Notes: a model not told the origin generated them from the sequence alone. Positions 17,612 to 25,420 are shown, counted from the stretch's first letter. The stretch is DNA of 29,603 nucleotides from CAUZJO01 sp963580245 (GCA_963580245.1 CAUZJO010000052.1:1-29603), one strand, 5' to 3'. Numbers and translations: made by a program.

Positions 17612-18847
17612 TCAGCGATCGATCTCGCCGAGCACCAGGTCGATCGACCCGATAATCGCCACCACGTCGGCGATCAGCGCCCCCTCGCTCATCTTGCTCA
17701 ACGACTGCAGGTTCACGAAGGACGGGCTGCGGATCTTGCAGCGGTACGGCTTGTAGCCGCCGCGACTTACCAGATAGAAACCCAGCTCCCCCTTGCTGGC
17801 CTCAATAGGGCGATACGCCTCGCCCTCGGGGACGTGGATGCCGTCGCTGGCGAGCAGGAAATAATGGATCAAGTCCTCCATGGATTGCTTGACCCGCTCG
17901 CGCGGCGGGAAGATGACCTTGGGGTTGTCGATGTTGATCGGGCCGTCCTTGGGCATCTTCTCGAGGCACTGCTCGATGATCTTGCAGCTCTCCAGCATCT
18001 CCTGCATCCGGCACTGGAACCGTGCGTAACAATCGCCCTCGGCGCGCGTGGGAACGTCGAAGTCGAGCTGGTCGTATACCAGATAAGGGTCACGCTTGCG
18101 CAGGTCCCAATCGACCCCCGAACCGCGCAGCATGGGGCCGGTCAGGCAATGATCGACGGCATCCTCGGCCGTGATGACGCCCACCCCGCGCGTGCGGCCG
18201 ACGAAGATGTCGTTCATCGCCAATAGGTCGGTGTAGTCGCGGTGGCAGGCGGGAAAATCGTCGATGAACTTCTTGACCTTATCCAGCCACCCATCGGGGT
18301 AATCGCGAGCCACCCCGCCCACGCGCATGTAGCTGACCGTGAAGCGCGCGCCGCAGATCTCCTCGAATAGATCGTACAGCGTCTCGCGCTCGCGAAACGT
18401 GTAAAGAAAGACGGTCATCGCCCCCAGTTCCATGGCGTGGGTGCCGATGCAGAGCAGATGGCTCGAGATGCGCGCCAGCTCGCACAGGATCGTCCGCAGC
18501 CACTTGCAACGCTCGGTCTCCTCGATCCCCAGCAATTTCTCGACGCTGGCGACGAAGGCGTAGTTGTTGGCCATCGGCGACAGGTAGTCGAGCCGATCGG
18601 TGTAGGGGATGAACATGTGGTAGGTCTTGTGCTCGGCCAGCTTTTCCTTGGCACTGTGCAGGTAGCCGATCATGGGCTTCAGGCTCAAGACCGTCTCGCC
18701 CTCGATCTCGAGCATCAAACGCAACACGCCGTGGGTCGAGGGATGCTGGGGCCCCATGTTCAACGCCAATATCTCGGCCGTCGGGTAGTCGTGTTCCACA
18801 ACCCGGCGCACCGACGGCGAAGGCGGGGCGGTTATCACATCACCCAT
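17612..18847 (-). CDS. nuoD: NADH-quinone oxidoreductase subunit D (NuoD)
   Basis: 411 aa, the 49-kDa-type subunit that forms the quinone site with NuoB. The family start LNMGPQHPSTHGVLRL is at 29-44, with quinone-ligand His H39. The partner Tyr is Y88 in PYTDRLDYLS. The C-terminus SIDLVLGEIDR is canonical. The segment GYLHSAKEKLAEHKTY (61-76) differs from the usual HRG-EK or HTG-EK form: residues 65-67 are Ser-Ala-Lys. nuoC and nuoD are separate genes here, not fused. The ATG lies 63 bp after the nuoC stop. Confidence 0.97.
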   Translation of the reverse strand: MGDVITAPPSPSVRRVVEHDYPTAEILALNMGPQHPSTHGVLRLMLEIEGETVLSLKPMIGYLHSAKEKLAEHKTYHMFIPYTDRLDYLSPMANNYAFVASVEKLLGIEETERCKWLRTILCELARISSHLLCIGTHAMELGAMTVFLYTFRERETLYDLFEEICGARFTVSYMRVGGVARDYPDGWLDKVKKFIDDFPACHRDYTDLLAMNDIFVGRTRGVGVITAEDAVDHCLTGPMLRGSGVDWDLRKRDPYLVYDQLDFDVPTRAEGDCYARFQCRMQEMLESCKIIEQCLEKMPKDGPINIDNPKVIFPPRERVKQSMEDLIHYFLLASDGIHVPEGEAYRPIEASKGELGFYLVSRGGYKPYRCKIRSPSFVNLQSLSKMSEGALIADVVAIIGSIDLVLGEIDR

Positions 18848-18910
18848 TTCGCATCACCCCAAAAGGCTGGAAGCCACGCTTCGTCCTTCATCTCTCATTC
18901 CTCATCCCTG

Positions 18911-19492
18911 TCAAACGTCCGAATCCTGAACCCTGATGCGCGGAACCAGATCATCGGGTTCGCCCGCGTATTCATCGGTGTCCTGCTTATAGTAGAAGCT
19001 GGTCGAGCCGCCCAGCGGGAAGTCCTTGCGCAACGGATGGCCGTCCCAGTTGTCCGGCATCAGGATGCGGCGCAGGTCGGGGTGGCCGTCGAACCGGATG
19101 CCGAACATGTCAAAGACCTCGCGCTCCATAAAACTGGCCCCCGTCCATAGGTCGGTGATCGTGTCGATGCGGCACTCTTCCTCGGCCTCGCCGACCGGCG
19201 CGCGAAGGCGGATACGGTGCTCCTGCGTCAGCGAGACGAGATTATAAACGACGTCAAACCGCGGTTCCCGTGCCTCCTCGAGCCAATCAATGGCCGTGAC
19301 CTCCGAGAGCATGCCGAACTCGAGCCGCGGGTCCTCCTTGAACGCCTTGACGATCTCGTGGATCCAACGTTTGTCCACCAGCAAGGTGACTTCATCGTGA
19401 GCGACTCTACTCTCGATCAAGGCGTTCGGCGCCGTTCCTTTCACGACGTCTTCGACCACTGCCTTCAATCGGTCGGTTGACTGGGTTTCCAT
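18911..19492 (-). CDS. nuoC: NADH-quinone oxidoreductase subunit C (NuoC)
   Basis: 193 aa 30-kDa-type subunit of the peripheral arm. It bears the family signature EREVFDMFGIRFDGHPDLRR (123-142), followed by ILMPDNWDGHPLRKDFPLGG. The N-terminal part has the usual alpha/beta pattern with LLVDKRWIHEIV and FDVVYNLVSL. The ATG lies only 19 bp after the stop of the small BolA-like gene, which is read in the same direction, so translation may be coupled to the inserted cassette rather than to nuoB. Confidence 0.96.
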   Translation of the reverse strand: METQSTDRLKAVVEDVVKGTAPNALIESRVAHDEVTLLVDKRWIHEIVKAFKEDPRLEFGMLSEVTAIDWLEEAREPRFDVVYNLVSLTQEHRIRLRAPVGEAEEECRIDTITDLWTGASFMEREVFDMFGIRFDGHPDLRRILMPDNWDGHPLRKDFPLGGSTSFYYKQDTDEYAGEPDDLVPRIRVQDSDV

Positions 19493-19511
19493 GATTGAAT
19501 GTTGCCTGATC

Positions 19512-19781
19512 TTAAGATTCCTGAATGGCGGCCAGTTCGTCCGGGGTCAGGGTCATGATCAAACTGATGTGCCGCGCTTCACTGGGTTCGAAGTTTCGAT
19601 CGATCACTTCCCATACCATGTTCTGCCTTTCCAACTGGTCCTTTCCGATAAACTCATTCCAGACGATCGTCGCCCCGATTCTGACTTTGGGACTGGGGTC
19701 CTCCAATTCAACGCTCGAACCCGAGAACATCGTTTCGAGAAGCCCCCGCAGTTTTTCGCTCAATTTCTTGAGGTCTTCCAT
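19512..19781 (-). CDS. Small BolA-like protein inserted between nuoB and nuoC
   Basis: 89 aa from the ATG at 19781 (an in-frame TTG lies six codons upstream). Sequence order resembles BolA-type folds: an N-terminal helix (KKLSEKLRGLLETMF), a strand with VELEDPSP, then IVWNEFIGKDQLERQNMVWE, whose F-G-K..R..MV pattern resembles the BolA F-G..v.RHrmVy block, and a final ISLIMTLTPDELAA like the HAL....TP-E ending. The usual BolA histidine before the last strand is kept (RHISL), but others are missing. Bacterial BolA proteins act in stress response and iron-sulfur or glutaredoxin-linked functions. The assignment is by eye and uncertain. The start overlaps the truncated HEPN-like frame; nuoC follows after 19 bp. 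Confidence 0.6.
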   Translation of the reverse strand: MEDLKKLSEKLRGLLETMFSGSSVELEDPSPKVRIGATIVWNEFIGKDQLERQNMVWEVIDRNFEPSEARHISLIMTLTPDELAAIQES

Positions 19782-19941
19782 CTTTGCGTGCCCAACCAAC
19801 CGCCAACCCGGACACGTATATCGCCAACGGGTATTGTCTCATGTCTTCGTGTAGGATTCTGGCGGACTTGATGTGTTCCACGGCTGCTTCGAAATACGAA
19901 TGAGGTGTCAGTCTGATCGGAATCGATCTGTTCTTGGCCAT
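19708..19941 (-). pseudogene. Truncated HEPN-like gene
   Basis: 77-aa frame starting MAKNRSIPIRLTPHSYFEAA. Residues 15-48 (YFEAAVEHIKSARILHEDMR, then YPLAIYVSGLAV) look like the first two helices of a HEPN-type protein, where the family normally continues with a Glu-Cys and a long third and fourth helix. Here the resemblance stops abruptly after SGLAV at about 19,800. The frame then runs out of phase through the start of the BolA-like gene. No other frame restores the missing helices, so a deletion joining the two genes is more likely than a frameshift. The start is 21 bp after the nuoB stop. It could alternatively be a short intact protein. Confidence 0.5.
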
Positions 19942-19962
19942 ACAGGTTTGATCCGACTCGCC

Positions 19963-20541
19963 CTACACCAGTGCCTGCGGGCTGGATTGGATTTTCTTCT
20001 GGAGCTGCATGATCCCGTAGATCAACGCCTCGGGCCGCGGCGGGCAGCCCGGCACGTAGACGTCGACCGGCACGATCTGATCAACGCCCTGCAGGACCGC
20101 GTAAACGTTGTGCATCCCCCCGCACGAGGCGCACGCGCCCATCGCGATCACCCACTTGGGCTCGGCCATCTGGTCGTAGACCCGCCGCACGACCGGCGCC
20201 ATCTTCTTGCTGACCCAGCCGGCGACGATCAGCAAATCGGACTGGCGCGGGGAGGGACGGAAGACCTCGGAGCCGAAACGCGCCAGGTCGAAACGACTGG
20301 CCGCGGTCGCCATCATCTCGATCGCGCAACAGGCCAAGCCCATCATCACCGGCCAGATCGAGTTCTTGCGACACCATGCCAGCACCTCATCGAGGCTCTG
20401 GGCCATCCGGTTGTCGAACTCCATGGGCGTCAACTTGTCGCCCAGCCGCAACGCCTCCTCGTTGATCATCGGCGGCGTCTTGAGCTTATTGTCGATCGCC
20501 AAATCCGAATCCAAGAGCTTCAGCCGGTCTTTCAGGTCCAT
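19963..20541 (-). CDS. nuoB: NADH-quinone oxidoreductase subunit B (NuoB)
   Basis: 192 aa from the ATG at 20541, chosen over the in-frame ATG at 20562 because AAGGGG sits 7 nt upstream of it. It holds the terminal cluster N2 that reduces quinone; ligands are the adjacent pair C71-C72 (GLACCAIEMM), C137 (MGACASCGG) and C166 (VPGCPPRPE), with the exact family spacing. SRFDLARFGSEVFRPSPRQS and VAGWVSKKMAPVVRRVYDQM are conserved blocks. An extra cysteine, C140, lies near N2. The start overlaps the nuoA stop by 10 nt. The gene is followed by the HEPN/BolA-like insertion. Confidence 0.97.
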   Translation of the reverse strand: MDLKDRLKLLDSDLAIDNKLKTPPMINEEALRLGDKLTPMEFDNRMAQSLDEVLAWCRKNSIWPVMMGLACCAIEMMATAASRFDLARFGSEVFRPSPRQSDLLIVAGWVSKKMAPVVRRVYDQMAEPKWVIAMGACASCGGMHNVYAVLQGVDQIVPVDVYVPGCPPRPEALIYGIMQLQKKIQSSPQALV

Positions 20542-20909
20542 TTCAATGCCCCTTTGCGCCATTCATAGAGGAATCCGACGATCAGGATCAGCATGAAAAA
20601 AACCATGACCAGGAACGCATAGCCCTGAAAGCCGGGGATCGTGGGATTGCGGAAGGCGATGGCCCACAATAGGATCAGCACCGTCTCCATGTCGAACAGC
20701 AGGAAGAGCAGGCCGACCAAATAGAACTTGATCGGGATGCGGACGTTGGCCTCGCCCTCCGGTTCCATGCCGCATTCGTAGGCCAGAAGCTTGGCGTAAT
20801 TGGGCCGCCTGGGACCGATCAACCCCGAGACCAAAAGCGTCACTACCCCAAATCCGACGGCCACGATGACCATCATCAAAACGGGCACGTAAGGTTGCAG
20901 GTAATTCAC
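20532..20909 (-). CDS. nuoA: NADH-quinone oxidoreductase subunit A (NuoA)
   Basis: 125 aa with three transmembrane helices, first gene of the complex I locus. The conserved block YECGMEPEGEANVRIPIKFY, followed by LVGLLFLLFDMETVLILLWA, carries the membrane glutamate and the loop at the quinone site. The start is GTG at 20909, preceded by a G-rich GGGGGCGG. It overlaps nuoB at its 3' end by 10 nt. Confidence 0.96.
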   Translation of the reverse strand: MNYLQPYVPVLMMVIVAVGFGVVTLLVSGLIGPRRPNYAKLLAYECGMEPEGEANVRIPIKFYLVGLLFLLFDMETVLILLWAIAFRNPTIPGFQGYAFLVMVFFMLILIVGFLYEWRKGALKWT

Positions 20910-21532
20910 AAGCCGCCCCCGATCAAAGGTCGCGCGCGAGGCGACGAGGGCGGCGACGCCGTCATCTCATTCTCGGGTCGGCTGAATCGGCGCCTCATCT
21001 CGGGTCCGATGGCTCCCCTTTTAACCCGCACTTCGGTCATTTTTTCACAATCTTGAGCGCTTGTCAAACCATATTCGACAAATCAACGGGACGGCCGGAA
21101 CCCTCCCCGGCACGATCGGTCGGCTGTTCCAGATGGAGCCGCGCCACCATGCGCCGGAAGTCTCCATGCGAGCTTTAGCGGTGAGCACCCCTCGATAAAA
21201 CCCCCGGGCTGACTCTTGGGCACCCCATCATCTAGCCACAAACCCCCGCCGTGTTGCAACCCCCAAAAGGGGCCCTTCCGAGCGTTGGAGGAAGGTTGGG
21301 CGGGGCCTATCAAGCCGGGCATCCATGGGAAATAATTCACGAGCATCGGACGATGGTCGGGGGTGTCCGAGCCCTCCCCGCGGAGTCTGTGCCGAACCGG
21401 GCGAACCGCTTGCCTTGGGGCGTGGTTCGTGTTTAGATGGCGAAATAGGCCATCGGATCGACTCGAACTGGAGACCCAACGTGGTCGCGCGTTCGTCGGC
21501 CTTGTCGCCTGATTTGGATTGGACCCTCATCC
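20910..21532. other. Divergent intergenic region between nuoA and the YmdB-type gene
   Basis: About 620 bp without a supported gene. It holds the minus-strand promoter at 21,039-21,067. On the plus strand only a weak promoter-like pair was seen (TTGCCT at 21,410-21,415 and TTAGAT at 21,433-21,438, 17-bp spacing). An imperfect hairpin, CCTTCC with GGAAGG, lies around 21,270-21,295. Short open frames here look like GC-driven noise. Confidence 0.5.
21039..21067 (-). promoter_or_regulatory. Sigma70-like promoter for the nuo locus
   Basis: On the minus strand a perfect -35 box TTGACA (21067-21062) is followed after 17 bp by AAAAAT (21044-21039), a 4-of-6 match to the -10 box. This gives a start near 21,032 and a leader of about 120 nt before the nuoA GTG. 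It is the only good promoter match seen upstream of nuoA. Confidence 0.55.
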
Positions 21533-22348
21533 ATGCGTATTCTGTTCATCGGGGATATTTTCGGCCGGCCCGGCCGGCAAAAGGTCCAGGAGTGGCTACC
21601 GGACTACCGCGAAAGGCGCGGCGTGGATTTCGTCGCCGCCAATGCCGAGAACTCCGCCGGCGGCAAGGGGATCAACGCCGAGATCGCCGAGGAGTTCTTC
21701 GAATCGGGCATCGACGCGCTGACCGGCGGCAATCACAGCTTCCAATATCGCGACAGCTACCCGCTTTTCGAGCGTGACGAACGGGTCTTGCGGCCGGCCA
21801 ATCTGCCCCCCGGGACGCCCGGGCGCGGGTTGGGCATCTACCAGCTCGCCCATGGCCCTTGCGTGGCCGTTGCCAACCTCCAGGGCCGGGCCTTCATGAA
21901 GCCCGTCGACTGCCCCTTCCGGGCCGCCGAACGCTTACTGGAAGAAGCCCAGGCCGCCACTCCGATCGTGATCATCGATTTTCACGCCGAAGCCAGCAGC
22001 GAAAAGGTCGCCATGGCCGCCCACGTCGATGGCCGCGCGACGGCGGTGATCGGGACCCATACCCACGTGCCGACGGCTGACGCCCGCGTGTCGCCCGCCG
22101 GCACGGCCGCCATCACCGACGTCGGGATGACCGGCCCCTGCGATTCGGTCATCGGCGTTCGGACCGACATCATCCTGGAACAGTTAATCGTCGGGATGCC
22201 CGTCCGCCACGAGGTCGGGGAGGGGCCGGCGCGCGTCTGCGCCTTGGAAATGGACGTGGACGAGTCCGACGGTCGGGCCCAGAGCGTCCGATTGGTCCAA
22301 GACCCCGACTGGCCCCGTCGGCGAGGGCAGCAGGCTAAATCCCGCTAG
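21533..22348 (+). CDS. ymdB: YmdB-family metallophosphoesterase
   Basis: 271 aa, the family's usual length. Metal-binding and catalytic residues are read directly: D8 (GDIFGRPGR), E39 and N40 (ANAENSAGGKG), N67 and H68 (GGNHSF), H151 (DFHAEASSEK), H176 and H178 (GTHTHVPTAD), then TDVGMTGP. The B. subtilis member is a 2',3'-cyclic-nucleotide phosphodiesterase affecting biofilm and motility choices; substrates in other bacteria are not settled. The usual GNHTWD is GNHSFQYRD here. The last 20 residues are basic and variable. It is transcribed away from nuoA. The next gene starts about 40 bp after its stop, which suggests co-transcription. Confidence 0.92.
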   Translation: MRILFIGDIFGRPGRQKVQEWLPDYRERRGVDFVAANAENSAGGKGINAEIAEEFFESGIDALTGGNHSFQYRDSYPLFERDERVLRPANLPPGTPGRGLGIYQLAHGPCVAVANLQGRAFMKPVDCPFRAAERLLEEAQAATPIVIIDFHAEASSEKVAMAAHVDGRATAVIGTHTHVPTADARVSPAGTAAITDVGMTGPCDSVIGVRTDIILEQLIVGMPVRHEVGEGPARVCALEMDVDESDGRAQSVRLVQDPDWPRRRGQQAKSR

Positions 22349-22390
22349 CGGTCATGTCCTGTAAGAAGTTCTTTGACGCGGAAAGGCGCC

Positions 22391-23236
22391 ATGAACCACC
22401 CCGCGCGCCCCTTGGCCCCGCCGCTTCCATTCCCCCCCATCCGCCGCTTGTTATATGTCGTCCTGATATATGTCTTGGCGTCCACCTCGGGCTGCGGCAT
22501 CGCGGACCGAGAACGCTGGCCTCGCGTTCGCGTCATCGCTGGCCAAAAGGCCGAGGGCTACGTCACGGTTCGTTTAAAGTCCCGGTTTGCTTATATGGAT
22601 GGAACCATCGTGGAGGTCGAATTCGTCCCTGAGGATCGACTGCCCCAAATCCTGTCCGAGGGGACGCAAGCCGACGTGGTCATCTTTTATGACCCGAAAA
22701 TCATGGATGAGTTGGCCGAAAGGGGGTTGTTGGCCGATCCTCCCTGGCGCTTCCTCATCGAACGCGAAAAAGTGGCCCTGGTCAGCCGCGCCGACGAGGC
22801 CGAAACGGTCCAGTCGCTTGACCGGTTCCTCTCTTCCGACCTGGCACCGCTGGCCAGTCTGTCCAGGGATGGCGAACGAGCCACGAGCCTTATCTATAAA
22901 GCACTGGCGACCGGGGGACTTCCTCGCCATTTCGAGCGGACCATGGAGATGGCAAAGTGCCCGGGGCGCTTGCTGGAGGGGATTCGTGAGGGCCAAATCA
23001 GGTTTGGCCTCCTCCACACCTCCCATATCGTGCAGCACATGAGTTCGTGGGCCCGCTGGACCGTGGTCGATCCCAGCCCCCGCGCCCCCTCACATTGCGG
23101 GGGGGCGGTCCTCAAGCACTCACAACGCCCCAAGACCGCCCACCGTCTGTGGAGCTTTGTTCAGAAGGATATGGCTAAGTGGCTGGAACATGAGTTCACG
23201 CCACGACCGAGCCGCCGCATGGAGTCCGGCCTCTAA
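22391..23236 (+). CDS. ModA-like periplasmic solute-binding protein, divergent
   Basis: 281 aa from the ATG at 22391, with AAAGG close upstream; an in-frame TTG lies six codons earlier. After a basic-proline N-terminus comes a hydrophobic segment (about 19-33) ending in LASTSGC, a possible but suboptimal lipobox, so a lipoprotein is likely. The mature part follows the type-2 binding-protein pattern. It opens VRVIAGQKAEGYVTV, then has the characteristic LSEGTQADVVIFYDPKIMDE followed by LAERGLL, as in ModA-type proteins. The Ser-Ser-Gly ligand loop of molybdate binders is not apparent, so the ligand is unknown. No permease or ATPase gene is adjacent, which is odd for an ABC binding protein. Confidence 0.7.
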   Translation: MNHPARPLAPPLPFPPIRRLLYVVLIYVLASTSGCGIADRERWPRVRVIAGQKAEGYVTVRLKSRFAYMDGTIVEVEFVPEDRLPQILSEGTQADVVIFYDPKIMDELAERGLLADPPWRFLIEREKVALVSRADEAETVQSLDRFLSSDLAPLASLSRDGERATSLIYKALATGGLPRHFERTMEMAKCPGRLLEGIREGQIRFGLLHTSHIVQHMSSWARWTVVDPSPRAPSHCGGAVLKHSQRPKTAHRLWSFVQKDMAKWLEHEFTPRPSRRMESGL

Positions 23237-23336
23237 CGCCGACGCCCCATGGTCCTCCCCTTCGGCACCAAGGCCGCGCGGCGGGAGTTCTCGCGGTCAC
23301 AAGGGTCGGAGCCACGCCTGAGAGCAGGCAAGGTGG

Positions 23337-23546
23337 CTATTGCTCACCCTCCGGCGGCGGCATCCCCCCAGGCGGCATGCCGGGCCCACCAGGCATACCC
23401 CCCGGGCCTCCCATCATAGGTAACCCCTGCCCAGCCCCTGGAGGCAACTGCGGAGGGAATATATACGGCTTGGCCCGCTTATAAAAAATCACGCCTGCCG
23501 CAACCAGCAGCACGATAATGATGACGATCTTCGGCCCTTTACCCAT
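23337..23546 (-). CDS. Small membrane-anchored Pro/Gly/Met-rich protein
   Basis: 69 aa. A short basic start (MGKGPK) is followed by one hydrophobic helix (IVIIIVLLVAAGVIFY, 7-22) and a positive stop-transfer stretch. After it comes a low-complexity tail of proline, glycine and methionine with three GMP/GGMP repeats, ending in EGEQ. A strong ribosome binding site (GGGGAGGG) lies about 8 nt before the ATG, which supports expression. No family recognised. It is convergent with the binding-protein gene and divergent from the SGNH-like gene. Confidence 0.65.
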   Translation of the reverse strand: MGKGPKIVIIIVLLVAAGVIFYKRAKPYIFPPQLPPGAGQGLPMMGGPGGMPGGPGMPPGGMPPPEGEQ

Positions 23547-23816
23547 CGAACGTCCCTCCCCTAGGGTATGATGGTGAATTCAAACAACGTCTGAGCGTCG
23601 GGGTTACGCGCTGGTATAGGGTCCTGCAGTCGGGGGGACAAAGTCGGGGCCTCGGCATCACCTGGTTGGCTGAACGAAGCTGGATCAATTAGGATCCCCC
23701 ACACTTACCTGCTAGACTCTGTTGGTCTCTCATATCGGATTCCCCGGATTCGCTCGACTTGGTGAGACCAGGCTAAACTGCGCCGAGCAAATTATCCAGT
23801 TCTTTTCTCAGGAAAT

Positions 23817-24989
23817 ATGGCAGCCAGCCCAACGCCGAAATCCCCCGACCCACGACGCCGCCACCGGGCCTGGTTCCTGGGGTTGACGTTGCCGGTGGCC
23901 CTCGTCCTGCTCGCCGAGGCGATTGGGCGCCTGTGGCTGGTCTACATCCAAGGGATGCCGGCGGGTCGACCCGACGCGCTGGCGTTGGCCTACTATCCCG
24001 AGCTCCGGCCCGCCTGGGTCACCCCCATCGCACCCGACGACGGCCATTTCGACCTGCTTATCCTCGCCGGTTCGGTCTTTTTCGATTACTACGGCGGGCC
24101 GGCCATGCACTTGCGAACGGCCCTCGAAGCCCAGGGCACTTTGAACGCGCGCGTCTGGAACATGGCCTGGCCGGCGCACGGCTCGCGCGACAGCTTGACC
24201 AAGTATCGCTGGCTCGGCCACAAACGGTTCGATGCCGTGCTGGTCTACCACGGGATCAACGAGCTGCGCGCCAACAACGTCCCCGCCGACCGCTTCCGCC
24301 CCGATTATTCGCATATGGCCTGGTACGCGGAGGTCAATCGGGTGGCGGGGCGGCCCCTCGCGGCGTCGCTGAGTTGGCTGGCGCTCCCCCGCCTTGCGGG
24401 CTGGACGTGGGCCGGCGTGGACCAACTTCTGAGACCCCCGGTCGTCGCGGTCGATGGCATTCCCTCACCCCAGGCGATGGCTGATGGGGGCGAGATAAAG
24501 ACGCGCGCATCCTTCACGTCAAATCTGCAAGAGATTGCAGCTTTGGCACAAGAGCGTGGGGAGCCCCTGCTCGTGTCAACCTTCGCCTACTATCTAGACC
24601 CGGCTTATTCCAAAGAAGCGCTGCTCCACGATCAGGGCCTGAGCGAGGCACGGGTCCAGCCCCGGACCGCCCGACCGCTCGACACCGCGCGCCAGTTGTC
24701 CTACGCCGCCCCCCTCTACGCCGATTTCGCCCAACCCAACGAGATCTGGGGACGCACCGAACACCTGCTGGCCGGCCTGGCCGCTCACAATCAGGCTGTT
24801 CGCGGCCTGGCCGAGCAGATGAAGCTGGGTTTGGTTGATGGGGAAGCCGCCGTCCCCAAGTCGGCTGATCAGTTCATCGACCTGTGTCACCTGGCCCCGG
24901 CCGGCGTGGGCAGCCTGACGCGAGCGCTGGCCCCGGCCATCCTCAAGGCGGCTGGGCCGAAATGGGTCGAAATAAAAACCAGCCGTTGA
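23817..24989 (+). CDS. Membrane-anchored SGNH/GDSL-hydrolase-like protein
   Basis: 390 aa. A basic N-terminus precedes one membrane helix (about 19-36), leaving an extracytoplasmic domain. The SGNH blocks can be traced: block I LILAGSVFFDYYGG with the candidate nucleophile S86 (GDSL is replaced by AGSV), block II around VWNMAWPAHGSRDS (G122), block III VYHGINELRANN (N148), and block V IDLCHLAPAG with D355 and H358. This layout is like membrane-tethered SGNH proteins that act on surface polysaccharides or lipids; the substrate cannot be told. AGGA lies a few bases before the ATG. No operon partner is evident. Confidence 0.75.
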   Translation: MAASPTPKSPDPRRRHRAWFLGLTLPVALVLLAEAIGRLWLVYIQGMPAGRPDALALAYYPELRPAWVTPIAPDDGHFDLLILAGSVFFDYYGGPAMHLRTALEAQGTLNARVWNMAWPAHGSRDSLTKYRWLGHKRFDAVLVYHGINELRANNVPADRFRPDYSHMAWYAEVNRVAGRPLAASLSWLALPRLAGWTWAGVDQLLRPPVVAVDGIPSPQAMADGGEIKTRASFTSNLQEIAALAQERGEPLLVSTFAYYLDPAYSKEALLHDQGLSEARVQPRTARPLDTARQLSYAAPLYADFAQPNEIWGRTEHLLAGLAAHNQAVRGLAEQMKLGLVDGEAAVPKSADQFIDLCHLAPAGVGSLTRALAPAILKAAGPKWVEIKTSR

Positions 24990-25270
24990 GCATCAACTAG
25001 ATTGAGAGGCATGGGCCGGCCAGCGTCTCGCCCCCAGAACGGCGAGTCGCCGAGAGCGGCCGTAAGCTGTTTGGTAAGAACCTTTTACGGTCCACCGGAC
25101 CCGCCCGCGGCCGATCGCGAGAATTGACGTGGCGGCCCGATTTTTCTGGGCTTTGGCATCCTTCTCGCTCCAAAAAATAAGCGCGGGTTGCCTGTTTCGA
25201 GTTGCTGATTCGGTGTCGAGAACCCAGCCGAGAGGAGCAGTCAGAAAAGCAATACAGACTGAGGTTTATG

Positions 25271-25301
25271 TTGACAGTCCACGCCGGGGAACCGATAGAA
25301 T
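25271..25301 (+). promoter_or_regulatory. Candidate upstream promoter P1
   Basis: TTGACA (25271-25276) and TAGAAT (25296-25301, 5 of 6) with a long 19-bp spacer. The predicted start near 25,308 falls just before the G-rich base of the structured element. Confidence 0.45.
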
Positions 25302-25307
25302 AGAAGA

Positions 25308-25388
25308 GTTGGGGCCGAAACGCCTCAGCGGGCCGAGTCTCCGCCCGTCGGTGGAGATTTAGGCGGCCCCAAAAAAACCGATTTTTTG
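25308..25388 (+). ncRNA. Candidate structured RNA or leader element
   Basis: Closing stem GGGGCC (25311-25316) pairs with GGCCCC (25365-25370); next to it GCCT (25322-25325) pairs with AGGC (25361-25364), with a GAAAC bulge. Inside, GCGGGC (25328-25333) can pair with GCCCGT (25343-25348), and its loop bases TCTCC (25338-25342) are complementary to GGAGA (25353-25357), an H-type pseudoknot. Then follow seven A, CCG, and A with six T. I do not recognise a known riboswitch or ribozyme class. It could be a small RNA or part of the 5' leader of the secreted-protein gene, or chance pairing. Confidence 0.35.
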
Positions 25389-25390
25389 TG

Positions 25391-25420
25391 TTGACACCGG
25401 GATGCATCCGATAATATACA
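25391..25420 (+). promoter_or_regulatory. Candidate proximal promoter P2
   Basis: TTGACA (25391-25396) is followed by the AT-rich stretch ATAATATACA. TATACA (25415-25420) gives an 18-bp spacer; TAATAT (25412-25417) gives 15. The leader to the ATG at 25630 would be about 200 nt. Both promoters share the local sequence GTTGACA and CCGATA before the -10 region. Confidence 0.5.

Noticed and set aside
23723..23770. Inverted repeat TGGTCTC / GAGACCA upstream of the SGNH-like gene
   Set aside because: Short arms with a 34-nt gap; could easily be chance.
25315..25321. CCGAAAC in the candidate RNA, resembling part of a hammerhead ribozyme core
   Set aside because: No CUGAUGA core element is nearby in either order.
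25129..25362. 77-codon plus-strand frame in the leader of the secreted protein gene
   Set aside because: It overlaps the promoter and structured element and shows no protein-like conservation.
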